From UBA1723 sp045641625 (GTDB lineage: Bacteria; Bacteroidota; Bacteroidia; Bacteroidales; Paludibacteraceae), in contig JAZUHH010000079.1 of assembly GCA_045641625.1 (NCBI GenBank), forward strand, positions 32,521-96,520: a stretch of 64,000 bases of DNA, in the 5' to 3' direction. The notes under the pieces are model-generated. The model worked only from the letters and a program-made list of their open reading frames with translations, was not told the origin of the DNA and searched no databases. The translations under genes were made by a program, and so were the position numbers. Below, in pieces: positions 25,388 through 33,357 of this stretch; position 1 is the stretch's first letter, and every line of letters begins with the position of its first letter.

Positions 25388-25849
25388 TTATTTCTTGATG
25401 AACTTCACAACCTTGCCGTCTATGCTCAACACGTACATGCCGGCCTTCAAGTCCTCAACCTCGATGCTCTGTGCGTTTACAGACTTTACGACCCTGCCCT
25501 CCATGTCAACAATCTTCAAGTCTGCATCGTTCTCCAAACCTGTGATGTAGATAATCTTCTCAACTGGATTCGGATATACTGCGATATTAGCTTTTGACAT
25601 GTCTGTAACAGTACCTGCCTCAACAGCGTCAGAGAACACAATAGTCTGGAAGCCGTCAGCTGAACTGCCGTCCTTGCCGTTGACCTGCATGGAAACTCCT
25701 CCGTTATCGACAACCTTGATATTCATTACCGAAGACAAGGTGAACGAACTCTTGCTATTGTCTGCCTTGATACCGATTATGCCAGAAACTGCAAACGAAG
25801 ACATAACGACAGCGAAAAGCAATGTAACCAAACCAAAAAATCTTTTCAT
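25388..25849 (-). CDS. Very small T9SS-targeted protein
   Basis: Starting at the ATG at 25849 the protein has 153 residues; an earlier non-ATG start would add 26 residues ahead of a clear signal peptide. The signal spans about residues 1-20 (FFGLVTLLFAVVMSSFA). Residues 88-153 form a type A T9SS C-terminal sorting domain, starting IAVYPNPVEKIIYITGL and ending GMYVLSIDGKVVKFIKK. Only about 65 residues lie between the two, so the secreted cargo is minimal. The product is expected to cross the outer membrane via T9SS and lose its C-terminal domain. Confidence 0.82.
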   Translation of the reverse strand: MKRFFGLVTLLFAVVMSSFAVSGIIGIKADNSKSSFTLSSVMNIKVVDNGGVSMQVNGKDGSSADGFQTIVFSDAVEAGTVTDMSKANIAVYPNPVEKIIYITGLENDADLKIVDMEGRVVKSVNAQSIEVEDLKAGMYVLSIDGKVVKFIKK

Positions 25850-25924
25850 AGATCTAAATAAATTAAGTTTTCTTTTACCCGAAGCACTCCTGTCAAAATC
25901 CCGAGAAAGTGGAATGCTCGCTTG

Positions 25925-25932
25925 CAAAGGTA
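25925..25932 (-). promoter_or_regulatory. -7 element of the T9SS cargo gene
   Basis: TACCTTTG on the minus strand lies about 75 nt upstream of the ATG at 25849. It supports the downstream ATG and leaves an untranslated leader of about 65 nt. Confidence 0.45.
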
Positions 25933-26037
25933 AATAATAATCGCAAATCTCAGCAACTTTTTAACAATTATATAGTTGGAAAAACTGAAAAGAGGCAAAA
26001 AAAGATGTTCATAAATACATCTTTCAATGATATGTTT

Positions 26038-26045
26038 TACCTTTG
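26038..26045 (+). promoter_or_regulatory. -7 element of the nucleotidyltransferase gene
   Basis: TACCTTTG lies about 25 nt upstream of the ATG at 26070 and rules against an earlier in-frame start at 26043, which would fall inside the element. Confidence 0.5.
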
Positions 26046-26069
26046 CAACACAATAATTCCAGATCATTT

Positions 26070-26801
26070 ATGAAAGCATTTATATTGGCGGCCGGACTCG
26101 GCACAAGACTAAGACCACTAACAGACAACAAACCCAAGGCACTTGTAGAGGTCAACGGAAAGACCCTGCTGGACCACGCAGTCGAAGTTGTAAAGAAAGC
26201 CGGAGCAACTTCGATTACGATAAACGTACACCATTTCTCGGACTTGATGAAGGAATATGTCACAAGCAGGAACTATGGTGTGCCTACCTATATTTCCGAT
26301 GAATCGGAACTGCTTCTTGACACCGGAGGAGCACTGAACCACGCCGCCGAATACTTGAGAGGAGACGAGCCTGTTCTCGTGCATAACGTGGACATCATGT
26401 CAACAATAAACCTTGACGAGGCATTGGAATCGCACAAGAACAACGGAGCCATTGCCACTTTGATATGCAACTCAAGGAACAGTTCAAGACATCTTCTCGC
26501 AATAGACGGAGACCTTAACGCATGGGAGAACACCACAAACGGCGCAAGGAAACCTGACTTCACAGACCAGGAGAGGGAAAACATGCAGCCATTCTCTTTC
26601 TCCGGAATACACATTCTCAGTCCGAGCATATTCCCTTACCTAAAGGAGTATTCAGACAAGGTTGGAGCAAAATTCTCTGTTATAGACTTCTATCTCGACC
26701 TTTGCAGAAAAGAGAAGGTTTCCATTTACCAGACAGACGGCGTTGTGTTCGACTGCGGAAAGATAGAGACCATAGCTCAAGCAGAACAAGTGTTCAAATA
26801 A
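26070..26801 (+). CDS. Sugar-phosphate nucleotidyltransferase (MurU/RfbA-like)
   Basis: The 243-residue enzyme has the nucleotide-binding signature AAGLGTRLRPLT at residues 7-18, followed by KPKALVEVNGKTLLDHAV and the metal-binding region LVHNVDIMS. It is close to MurNAc-1-phosphate uridylyltransferase (MurU) and mannose-1-phosphate guanylyltransferase-like families. MurU works in peptidoglycan recycling with the kinase AmgK, but no kinase gene is adjacent, so the substrate is open. The following MGMT-like gene begins 21 nt downstream. Confidence 0.8.
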   Translation: MKAFILAAGLGTRLRPLTDNKPKALVEVNGKTLLDHAVEVVKKAGATSITINVHHFSDLMKEYVTSRNYGVPTYISDESELLLDTGGALNHAAEYLRGDEPVLVHNVDIMSTINLDEALESHKNNGAIATLICNSRNSSRHLLAIDGDLNAWENTTNGARKPDFTDQERENMQPFSFSGIHILSPSIFPYLKEYSDKVGAKFSVIDFYLDLCRKEKVSIYQTDGVVFDCGKIETIAQAEQVFK

Positions 26802-26822
26802 AACCAAGGCTCTCTCCCCATC

Positions 26823-27137
26823 ATGGCAAGAATGACAGACTTTACATTGCGGGTTCTTGAAGCCTTGCAGGACATCCCTATGGGCAAGGTGGCAACTTAC
26901 GGAATGGTAGCAAGAATGTTGGGAGACAGAAATCTGTCTCGAGCAGTTGGCAACGCCCTACATAAGAACGAGGACTGGAAAACCTACCCTTGCCATAGAG
27001 TCGTGAATTCCCAGGGCAGACTTGCAGAAAATTTTGGCATGGGAGGTCCTCTAGTCCAGAAAGAAAGACTCGAAGCAGAAGGCGTTGTTGTCAAAGACAT
27101 GAAAGTTGACCTGAAAAAGTACTTGATGGACTATTAA
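26823..27137 (+). CDS. MGMT-family DNA alkyltransferase domain protein
   Basis: The 104-residue protein is the C-terminal domain of O6-alkylguanine-DNA alkyltransferases without the N-terminal domain. The active-site motif PCHRVV is present with C57, so it is not an alkyltransferase-like (ATL) protein, in which Trp or Ala replaces the Cys. The Arg finger region SRAVGNAL is present. It could repair O6-alkylguanine by suicide transfer, or act as a stand-alone sensor. It lies 21 nt behind the nucleotidyltransferase gene. Confidence 0.88.
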   Translation: MARMTDFTLRVLEALQDIPMGKVATYGMVARMLGDRNLSRAVGNALHKNEDWKTYPCHRVVNSQGRLAENFGMGGPLVQKERLEAEGVVVKDMKVDLKKYLMDY

Positions 27138-27196
27138 ATTATATTTCTATAAATCAGTGTTTTAGAAAAGTTTTTCAAAAAAAGTCCTTCAAAAGC

Positions 27197-27227
27197 TTTG
27201 TCAGTATCTCAAAACACACTAATTTTG
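27197..27227 (+). promoter_or_regulatory. Promoter of tRNA-Leu
   Basis: TTTG (27197-27200), a 19-nt spacer and TAATTTTG (27220-27227) give an exact consensus promoter. The start would lie near 27234, about 32 nt before the tRNA. Confidence 0.75.
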
Positions 27228-27265
27228 CATCGCAATCGAGAAATAAAGCACACAAGATTTGCAAT

Positions 27266-27347
27266 GCGGATGTGGCGTAATTGGTAGCCGCGCTAGACTT
27301 AGGATCTAGTACTGAGAGGTGTGTGGGTTCGAGTCCCGTCATCCGCA
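27266..27347 (+). tRNA. tRNA-Leu, anticodon TAG
   Basis: The acceptor arms GCGGATG / CATCCGC pair exactly, with discriminator A at 27347. The anticodon stem CTAGA / TCTAG encloses loop CTTAGGA with anticodon TAG (reads CUN Leu codons). A variable arm follows (TACTGAGAGGTGT), as expected for a class II tRNA, and the T-loop GGTTCGAGTCC is canonical. The 3' CCA is not encoded and must be added. Confidence 0.96.
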
Positions 27348-27348
27348 C

Positions 27349-27376
27349 AAAGGTTTGAAGAATTCTTCAAACCTTT
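27349..27376 (+). terminator. Terminator of tRNA-Leu
   Basis: A perfect 12-bp palindromic stem AAAGGTTTGAAG and its complement with loop AATT is followed by TTTG, just past the tRNA. Processing of the tRNA 3' end would use the adjacent CAA. Confidence 0.9.
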
Positions 27377-27410
27377 TTTGTTTTATTCTAATCCTCATTC
27401 TTAAACAAAC

Positions 27411-27908
27411 ATGAAACAACTAAAACTATTCTCCTGTTCTGCAGTCATTGCCTTAGCATCCCTTGCCCCTCATGCATCTTTAGCAGAGGCTTCCATGTCC
27501 GGCTTCTTAAAATCAAGGCAGATAACTGTCCAGCCGAACAACGACATCCAGGCAATGCTGATCGAGCAAATCGACTCGGACACAACCTGCAAGAGTCTGA
27601 CACCAACAATTCTACTAAAATACGACAAGTCCTTCGACAAAAAGACTTTGAAAAAGCAAATAAAAACAGCCAAGAACCACAAGTTCAAAATGACCAAAAA
27701 GGAAACGTCAAAGAAGCACGTTCTCCTATCCACTCACTACTCAAGGACAATAATCCCAGAAAAACAAGGAGAACTAACCAACTTCCTTAACGTAGAAGTC
27801 AACATAAAGCTTGGCGACCAACACAAATGCACCCACTTCTACGGCTACAGACTTGACAACGGAATCTGGAAGTCCGACAGCAAAAGAGAAATAGAGCACA
27901 CCAAATAA
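27411..27908 (+). CDS. Hypothetical secreted protein
   Basis: The 165-residue protein has a signal peptide (SCSAVIALASLAPHASLA) with probable cleavage near residue 25. The rest is Lys/Thr-rich with a KKTLKKQIKTAKNHKFKMT segment and two Cys residues in the mature part. I do not recognise the family. It begins only 35 nt after the tRNA terminator, with no clear promoter, and ends at a strong terminator. Confidence 0.6.
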   Translation: MKQLKLFSCSAVIALASLAPHASLAEASMSGFLKSRQITVQPNNDIQAMLIEQIDSDTTCKSLTPTILLKYDKSFDKKTLKKQIKTAKNHKFKMTKKETSKKHVLLSTHYSRTIIPEKQGELTNFLNVEVNIKLGDQHKCTHFYGYRLDNGIWKSDSKREIEHTK

Positions 27909-27929
27909 AAACCTGCATAGGGAAACACA

Positions 27930-27967
27930 AAGAAGTCACGACTAACTACAATTAGTCGTGACTTCTT
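27930..27967 (+). terminator. Terminator of the hypothetical secreted protein
   Basis: A 16-bp perfect stem AAGAAGTCACGACTAA and its complement is separated by a CTACAA loop. It may serve both strands, as the FGE-like gene ends 63 nt away on the minus strand. Confidence 0.85.
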
Positions 27968-28029
27968 AATTTTGTATCGAGATACGCCCTTTCTTCAAGG
28001 GCAACATACGCTATATAAATATCGCTTAA

Positions 28030-28887
28030 TTATTTCACTCTTACCAAGGCTACTCGCATTCCGCAGTCTGCACTACCAAACGAAGGCAAACTTGCGTAAC
28101 GGTTTGTAACTCTACATAAAGGAGACTCGTAGTACCAGCTTCCTCCGCGCATTGTACGAAGGCTTCCTGCGTCTGGACCCTTGGGATCAACTGCATTTGC
28201 ACAATCCTTGAAATAGAAGGCATTGTATCGGTCATAGCACCACTCGTACACGTTACCGGACATGTCATATATTCCAAGCTCGTTTGGTCTCTTAGTCTTT
28301 ACAGGCTGAAGTCCCTCTTCTTCCTTTCTGTACCAACCCACATCGGAAAGTTCATTACTTCCTGCATATAGAGTCCATTTGCTCTTCTTTCCTCCTCTTG
28401 CAGCGAACTCCCATTGAGCCTCAGTAGGCAAAGAGAACATCAAATCTGCAGAAATCTGATGGTTTCTGTGAAGTTTTGCGTTCAAACTGTCCACGAATGT
28501 CTGAGCCTCAACATAGCTGATATTGTAAACCGGATAGTTGGCACCCACACCAAACTCCTCCGTAAATCGGCTTGTGCGCATTCCCGCAGCAGCCCACATT
28601 GCCTGAGTAACCTCAGTCTCTCCTATTGCAAAGGAAGAAACAGTAACCTTGTGAACTGGATGCTCGTCTATCTCGGAATTCACATCGTAATTCGGAGCTG
28701 TCTTGTCAAGTTCCTGAGAGCCCATCAAAAACGAACCACCCTCCACACCGATCATTTTGAACGATGTTGTTCCGATTGTGTATGTCTTAGTTTCGATTAC
28801 CGAACTCTTAGCAGCTGTCTTATCTGCACTATAAGATGACATCCCTAAAGACAGAGACACCGCTAGAAATACCGATTTCTTCACCAT
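28030..28887 (-). CDS. Formylglycine-generating-enzyme-domain secreted protein
   Basis: The 285-residue protein has an N-terminal signal (VFLAVSLSLGMSSYSA). The FGE-sulfatase/SUMF1 domain runs from about residue 45 (FKMIGVEGGSFLMGSQE) through EVTQAMW and SLPTEAQWEFAARGG to GNVYEWCYDRY and RGGSWYYESPLCRVTNR. In Bacteroidota, domains of this kind also occur in T9SS components (GldJ/GldK-like), but this protein is shorter and lacks a lipobox. The catalytic Cys pair of true FGEs cannot be confirmed from the sequence. It has a separate promoter and a 125-nt leader. Confidence 0.78.
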   Translation of the reverse strand: MVKKSVFLAVSLSLGMSSYSADKTAAKSSVIETKTYTIGTTSFKMIGVEGGSFLMGSQELDKTAPNYDVNSEIDEHPVHKVTVSSFAIGETEVTQAMWAAAGMRTSRFTEEFGVGANYPVYNISYVEAQTFVDSLNAKLHRNHQISADLMFSLPTEAQWEFAARGGKKSKWTLYAGSNELSDVGWYRKEEEGLQPVKTKRPNELGIYDMSGNVYEWCYDRYNAFYFKDCANAVDPKGPDAGSLRTMRGGSWYYESPLCRVTNRYASLPSFGSADCGMRVALVRVK

Positions 28888-29017
28888 GATGTTAAACGCT
28901 ATTATAATTCCTTAATTTACCTTTTTGTGCTACTTGTTTCGACTAATATCTATTCTAGTCAAAACGCAGTAGTTTATAATCCTAATAAAATCGACCTTGA
29001 TATCAACAAAATCATTG

Positions 29018-29049
29018 CAAAGTTATGCTTATTTCCACAAACGACCAAA
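29018..29049 (-). promoter_or_regulatory. Promoter of the FGE-domain gene
   Basis: On the minus strand TTTG (29046-29049), a 20-nt spacer and TAACTTTG (29018-29025) give a strong consensus. The leader to the ATG at 28887 is about 125 nt and contains the inverted repeat GACTA-n10-TAGTC near 28940-28959. Confidence 0.65.
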
Positions 29050-29284
29050 AGAAAACCGTTGTTTTTGAACATACTTTTTAACTTTCCTTTAATTCTTGCA
29101 TGATTATTCAGATTTTGAGGTGAATATGCAAAAGTGCAGTCAGGAATTACCTTCCAACGTAATGGACTACGGGAACCATCATTAAGTTGTTATAAGAGTA
29201 AAACACCCCAAAACAAAAGACCCTAAAAAAAAAAACTCCATTGGAAAAATTTTACAGAATTTGACTGAAAAATCCTGCAAAAAT
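29050..29284. other. Intergenic stretch, nothing recognised
   Basis: AT-rich sequence between the FGE-domain promoter and the small-RNA promoter. No open frame or RNA signature was seen. Confidence 0.4.
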
Positions 29285-29315
29285 TTTGGTGCTATGTAAA
29301 AAGGTTATATATTTG
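29285..29315 (+). promoter_or_regulatory. Promoter of a candidate small RNA
   Basis: TTTG (29285-29288), a 19-nt spacer and TATATTTG (29308-29315) match the consensus exactly, but no gene of normal size follows. Confidence 0.65.
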
Positions 29316-29321
29316 CATCCG

Positions 29322-29410
29322 TAATGTGAATTACGTCGTGTTAGATTTATTATTAGGATTAAGCAAACGGAGGTCTGAAATGAAAGTTTCAGACCTCCGT
29401 TGGTTTATAT
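29322..29410 (+). ncRNA. Candidate small RNA with a long terminal hairpin
   Basis: The transcript predicted from the promoter at 29285-29315 contains a small hairpin GTAAT-GTGA-ATTAC (29321-29334) and a perfect 15-bp hairpin AACGGAGGTCTGAAA / TTTCAGACCTCCGTT (29366-29401). It ends near TTTATAT, a weak terminator tail. The short frame starting at the ATG at 29380 encodes only 22 residues without family resemblance and overlaps the hairpin, so it is not called. Nothing identifies the RNA. Confidence 0.4.
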
Positions 29411-29790
29411 CGGAAAACCTAAAGACATTTCAACCTATACCCCTATAAAGCAATGCCAAACAACAAAACCAACTGATCATACAAAACAGAAACTCCTCAC
29501 TACACTATAATATATACATGGATTATCTACTCCCCTTCTCCGCCTTTAAGTTTTTCACATCTTCCTAAAGCATAATAAAAATCCAACATAGAATACACAG
29601 AAGACAAACATCGACTGTATTTTTGAAATGCCAACACAGCCTCCACTCTTAACATAATTAGGAAAAAACCAACTAGGTTTCTGCAATCCGATCAACTTAA
29701 ACAGTCTGATTTTATCCAATGTAAACGACTTAAATCACCTTTGTTCATAAAATTTAACTCGATCAAATGCCAATATTCTAAAAAACATTG
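29411..29790. other. Intergenic stretch, nothing recognised
   Basis: AT-rich region between the small RNA candidate and the arginine decarboxylase promoter. No gene or RNA is supported. Confidence 0.4.
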
Positions 29791-29798
29791 TACCTTTG
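29791..29798 (+). promoter_or_regulatory. -7 element of the arginine decarboxylase-like gene
   Basis: TACCTTTG lies 44 nt upstream of the start codon. No TTTG is found at the canonical distance. Confidence 0.45.
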
Positions 29799-29842
29799 CG
29801 ACATATAGATAACGTATTGTTTAATCTCTATACTGAAGAAAA

Positions 29843-31234
29843 GTGAAAAACAAGTACATCGACCTAATCGAGCAGTCTTTCGAGTTTCCTAACGACGAGT
29901 TTGACATCGAAAACAACCAGTTGCAGTGGTACGGCATTCCATTGATGGACATCATCAAGCAATACGGAACTCCGTTGAGAATCTCTTACCTTCCTGCAAT
30001 AGGTCAGCACATCCAGCATGCACGCAGAATGTTCAATGTTGCCATGGCCAAGGTAGATTACCAGGGCACTTACAACTATTGCTACTGCACCAAGAGTTCT
30101 CATTTCTCTTTTGTAATGGAAACTGTATTGAAGCAAGGCGTTAATCTTGAGACGTCTTCTGCATTCGACATCTTCCTTTTGGAGGCACTTGCCGAACAGG
30201 GACACTTGCCAAAGGACAGATTCATCCTATGCAACGGATTCAAGCGTCCACAGTACGTAGAGAACATCCAGAGACTTATCAACGAGGGGTTCACAAACGT
30301 TGTCCCTATCCTTGACAACAAGTTCGAGCTTGACCTGCTTCTTGACGGCTTCGACAAACCGCTTCAGGTAGGTATGCGTATGGCAAGCGAGGAGGAGCCT
30401 AAGTTTGACTTCTATACATCAAGACTTGGTATCAGATACAGCGACCTTATCCCATACTATAAGGAGAAGATACAGAACAACCATCAGGTCAGCCTTAAAA
30501 TGCTGCACTTCTTCATAAACACAGGTATCCGCGACACTTCGTACTACTGGAACGAGTTGAACAAGGGTGTAAACATGTATATCGAACTAAAGAAGATCTG
30601 CCCAGAATTGGACAGCCTTAACATCGGAGGAGGTCTGCCTATACAGTCACACATGGACTTCTCTTACGAGTACGAGTACATGATCGAGGAGATTGTCACA
30701 CAGGTTCAGAACGCATGCCGTCAGGCTGGAGTGCCTGAACCGAACATCTTTACTGAGTTTGGTTCATACACAGTCGGAGAAAGTGGAGCAATCATCTACT
30801 CTATCGTAAACCAGAAGCAGCAGAACGACCGTGAGAAATGGAACATGATCGACAGCTCCTTCATCACAACAATGCCGGACACTTGGGCAATAAACCAACG
30901 TTTCCCGTTCCTTGCCATCAACAACTGGGACAAGGAATATGAGCGTGTGCATCTGGGCGGACTAACTTGCGACAGCGAGGACTTCTATAATGCGGAGGTT
31001 CACTCGAATGCAATCTTCCTGCCTAAGATGAAAGAGGTTGACGAGCTGTTTGTAGGATTCTTCCACATGGGTGCATATCAGGAGGCTCTAAGCGGTTACG
31101 GAGGAATCAAGCACTGTCTTATCCCCGCGCCAAAGATTGTGGTCATAGACCGCGACGAGAACGGCGAATACACGACAAAACTATTCGCTAAGGAGCAGAG
31201 CTACAAGTCTATGCTAAAGATTTTGGGTTATTAG
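29843..31234 (+). CDS. PLP-dependent decarboxylase, biosynthetic arginine decarboxylase-like
   Basis: The 463-residue enzyme is a fold type III (alanine racemase-like barrel) decarboxylase. Visible features are the Lys of YCTKSSHFSFV (the PLP lysine region), the pyridoxal phosphate-binding GGGLP loop in LNIGGGLPIQSHMD, TEFGSYTVGESG and the C-terminal substrate loop region LGGLTCDSEDFYN with its Cys. It resembles the short arginine decarboxylase of Flavobacteriia rather than the roughly 630-residue SpeA of other Bacteroidota. It starts with GTG at 29843: a stop codon lies just upstream, and the next ATG is about 34 codons in. The likely role is polyamine synthesis. Confidence 0.8.
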   Translation: MKNKYIDLIEQSFEFPNDEFDIENNQLQWYGIPLMDIIKQYGTPLRISYLPAIGQHIQHARRMFNVAMAKVDYQGTYNYCYCTKSSHFSFVMETVLKQGVNLETSSAFDIFLLEALAEQGHLPKDRFILCNGFKRPQYVENIQRLINEGFTNVVPILDNKFELDLLLDGFDKPLQVGMRMASEEEPKFDFYTSRLGIRYSDLIPYYKEKIQNNHQVSLKMLHFFINTGIRDTSYYWNELNKGVNMYIELKKICPELDSLNIGGGLPIQSHMDFSYEYEYMIEEIVTQVQNACRQAGVPEPNIFTEFGSYTVGESGAIIYSIVNQKQQNDREKWNMIDSSFITTMPDTWAINQRFPFLAINNWDKEYERVHLGGLTCDSEDFYNAEVHSNAIFLPKMKEVDELFVGFFHMGAYQEALSGYGGIKHCLIPAPKIVVIDRDENGEYTTKLFAKEQSYKSMLKILGY

Positions 31235-31258
31235 CCCCAAGATTGCATATCAAACAAA

Positions 31259-31291
31259 AAAGGGCAGAGGTTTTTCAAACCTCTGCCCTTT
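31259..31291. terminator. Bidirectional terminator between convergent genes
   Basis: A perfect 15-bp stem AAAGGGCAGAGGTTT / AAACCTCTGCCCTTT with a 3-nt loop. It lies between the decarboxylase stop and the convergent DUF805 gene stop. Confidence 0.85.
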
Positions 31292-31309
31292 GCTTATAAT
31301 ACAGAAATC

Positions 31310-31750
31310 TTATACATTAAGAGAGTTATCCTCCTCTGTGAACTCCAAAGAATTTTCATCCTTGAAAGAAGCGCCAGTCTTTGGATTTGGTCCATACTTG
31401 TTAACGCCTGGATTACCGTCTGTACATGCCCAAATCAAGAAAACTATTGCCATTACAAAGTTAACCAATGGGATAAAAAGAGTCAAATACCACCATCCGC
31501 TCTTGCCAACGTCATGAAGTCTTCTAACTCCAACAGCAAGACTTGGGATAAGCAATGCAAGCGACACAATGTACGACAAGTAAACAACCTCTTGAACTCC
31601 AGTTACACTGCCAATGATACCAAGAACGAATCCTAGAACAAGGCTTAATACCCAATTAGCAAGAACAAACATCCAATACTCTCTTCTTCTTGCTCTGCCA
31701 GAAAAATTTGCGTAGTTCTCAAAAACTACCTTTTTAAATGTATCAATCAT
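31310..31750 (-). CDS. DUF805 family inner-membrane protein
   Basis: The 146-residue protein shows the DUF805 signature: an N-terminal amphipathic part (YANFSGRARRREYWMFVL), several membrane spans to about residue 110, the conserved VGVRRLHDVGKSGWW loop and the IWACTDGNPGVNKYGPNPK C terminus. Function is unknown; E. coli YhaH and YhaI are relatives. It is encoded 61 nt downstream of the Ser-rich protein gene and probably reads through from it. Confidence 0.9.
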   Translation of the reverse strand: MIDTFKKVVFENYANFSGRARRREYWMFVLANWVLSLVLGFVLGIIGSVTGVQEVVYLSYIVSLALLIPSLAVGVRRLHDVGKSGWWYLTLFIPLVNFVMAIVFLIWACTDGNPGVNKYGPNPKTGASFKDENSLEFTEEDNSLNV

Positions 31751-31811
31751 AATAGATTAAAAAAAATAAATATAGAGGGATGAAATAACATCCCTCATTG
31801 TTAACAATAAA

Positions 31812-33224
31812 TTACTTCAATGGACTGTCAATCTCCTTGTATGCTCCCTCCGAATCCTTGACAAACCACTTGTCAGAACCAAAGTAGTAAGTCTGTCCGT
31901 TCATGGAAACCTCTTTCAAACCAGGAGCGGAAGCCACCTCTACCTTCTGAGGAGCCTGTATTGGAGCAGCCTCTTCTTTAGCAGGCTCCTTTGCTGGGGC
32001 AGGTTCTGTAAAAGCTACGCTCTGAGGCTCGTCAATAATCATGTATCCTTCAGACAAAGGCATGTACCACTTGTCACCTGCGAAGTAGAACTTCTGGCCG
32101 TTTACAACGACCTCCTTGTTGTCTGCAGGAACCTCGTCAACCTTAACGATGTTGTCTCCGCTTGGCTCTGCGCAAACCATATAGCCATTAGCAGACTTAA
32201 CGAACCAAGTTCCCTCTCCGTAGTAATAAGACTTGCCACCAACAAGGATCAAGGAACAAGCGTATGGAAGGTCTTCAAGTTCCAATGACTCGTCATTGGC
32301 AACTGGAGCCTTTACTATCTCGTAATCAACACCCCTGTCTGCGAACCAAGTTCCCTGACCATAGTAGTAGTTAACTCCACCAACATAAACAGGGAAGCAA
32401 GTATAAGGAAGAACCGAGAAGCGCAAACCATAAGGACAACCGATATACTCATAACCCCAATATGGATCCCAACGATAATAGTGGCCACAGTAAACATAAT
32501 AGCTGTGGTTGCCATGATAGAAGCAATGGTAGTTAGGTCCAATATGCGAGTGGTACGCATGGCCATGATGATAAGTCACGTGATGAGGACGTGTGCTTCT
32601 GCGTGGCTGATGAGAAACTCTTGACGATCCAACACGACGCGAAGTTGATCTGGATGCCGAAACGGCACGAGACGAACGTGAAGCAGTTGGTGTAGTCGTC
32701 GCTGTAGCATTAGGGTTTCTTGTAACCTTAGCCTCACGAACAGTGATGTTATTCTGAGAAGCCGCTCTCTGTCTTGTTCCTGTAGTCTGGGTTGACACCG
32801 AACGATTTGCAGAAGTTCCGCTTGTAGTTCTTGTCGAGCTGCCATTGCTAGAAACTCTTACTGTTCTGCTTGTAGGCGCTGATGAACGACTACGGGAAGA
32901 GTTCGAAGAGGAACTTGATGAAGAACTTGAACTGCTTCTGTAAGAAGAACTTGAAGAAGAACTGCCACTATAGCTTGGAGAACTGCTTCTGTAAGAAGAA
33001 CTTGAAGAAGAAGATCCGCCACTATAGCTTGACGAACTGCTACTTCTATAGCTTGATCCTCCGCTGCTATGGCTTGATGAACTGCTGCTTCTATAGCTAG
33101 AAGAAGAAGATGACGAACCACTGCCCGAAGAACCCGTTCTTGCACGCTGAGCGAACATGCTATCTGACACAGCTAACATAGAAAAAACTGTTAGCATTGT
33201 AAATATCTTTTTACCCCATTCCAT
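31812..33224 (-). CDS. Ser-rich secreted protein with Tyr/Gly repeats (DUF6515-like)
   Basis: Starting from the ATG at 33224 the protein has 470 residues. A signal peptide ending near FAQRA (residue 27) is followed by a Ser-rich low-complexity tract with repeated SSSYRSS/SSPSYSG units (about 31-115). A Thr/Arg/Ser linker and a His/Tyr-rich block (HVTYHHGHAYHSHIG) follow. Four repeats of a Tyr-rich unit then appear (GVNYYYGQGTWF, GKSYYYGEGTWF, GQKFYFAGDKWY, GQTYYFGSDKWF), each followed by an acidic linker. The repeats resemble DUF6515-type domains, as in the 59583-60347 gene. Possibly cell-surface; function unknown. Confidence 0.72.
   Translation of the reverse strand: MEWGKKIFTMLTVFSMLAVSDSMFAQRARTGSSGSGSSSSSSSYRSSSSSSHSSGGSSYRSSSSSSYSGGSSSSSSSYRSSSPSYSGSSSSSSSYRSSSSSSSSSSSNSSRSRSSAPTSRTVRVSSNGSSTRTTSGTSANRSVSTQTTGTRQRAASQNNITVREAKVTRNPNATATTTPTASRSSRAVSASRSTSRRVGSSRVSHQPRRSTRPHHVTYHHGHAYHSHIGPNYHCFYHGNHSYYVYCGHYYRWDPYWGYEYIGCPYGLRFSVLPYTCFPVYVGGVNYYYGQGTWFADRGVDYEIVKAPVANDESLELEDLPYACSLILVGGKSYYYGEGTWFVKSANGYMVCAEPSGDNIVKVDEVPADNKEVVVNGQKFYFAGDKWYMPLSEGYMIIDEPQSVAFTEPAPAKEPAKEEAAPIQAPQKVEVASAPGLKEVSMNGQTYYFGSDKWFVKDSEGAYKEIDSPLK
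32880..33134. repeat. Ser-tract coding repeat
   Basis: Degenerate repeats of about 15-40 nt (CTTCTGTAAGAAGAACTTGA-type units on the plus strand) encode the Ser/Tyr/Arg-rich tract of the overlapping protein. Such tracts can expand or contract by slippage. They are not CRISPR repeats: there are no regular spacers. Confidence 0.7.
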
Positions 33225-33274
33225 TTTCGTAAAACAATTAAAGGTTAAACAAAAATCTTTCTTATTGTCGAAGG

Positions 33275-33308
33275 CAAAGATATACAAGAATATTGTAGCA
33301 ACAACAAA
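33275..33308 (-). promoter_or_regulatory. Promoter of the Ser-rich secreted protein gene
   Basis: On the minus strand TTTG (33305-33308), a 22-nt spacer and TATCTTTG (33275-33282). It lies about 50 nt upstream of the ATG at 33224, supporting that start over a longer in-frame one at 33287. Confidence 0.55.
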
Positions 33309-33357
33309 AATTTTTCTTAAAAAAGGTTAAAATCATTAAGAAAAACTTAAAAAATCG

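Noticed and set aside
29380..29448. 22-codon frame at the small RNA locus
   Set aside because: It starts inside the 15-bp hairpin and shows no conserved features.
32882..33110. Regular repeats suggesting a CRISPR array
   Set aside because: The repeats are degenerate and encode the Ser tract of a secreted protein in frame; no spacers or cas genes are present.
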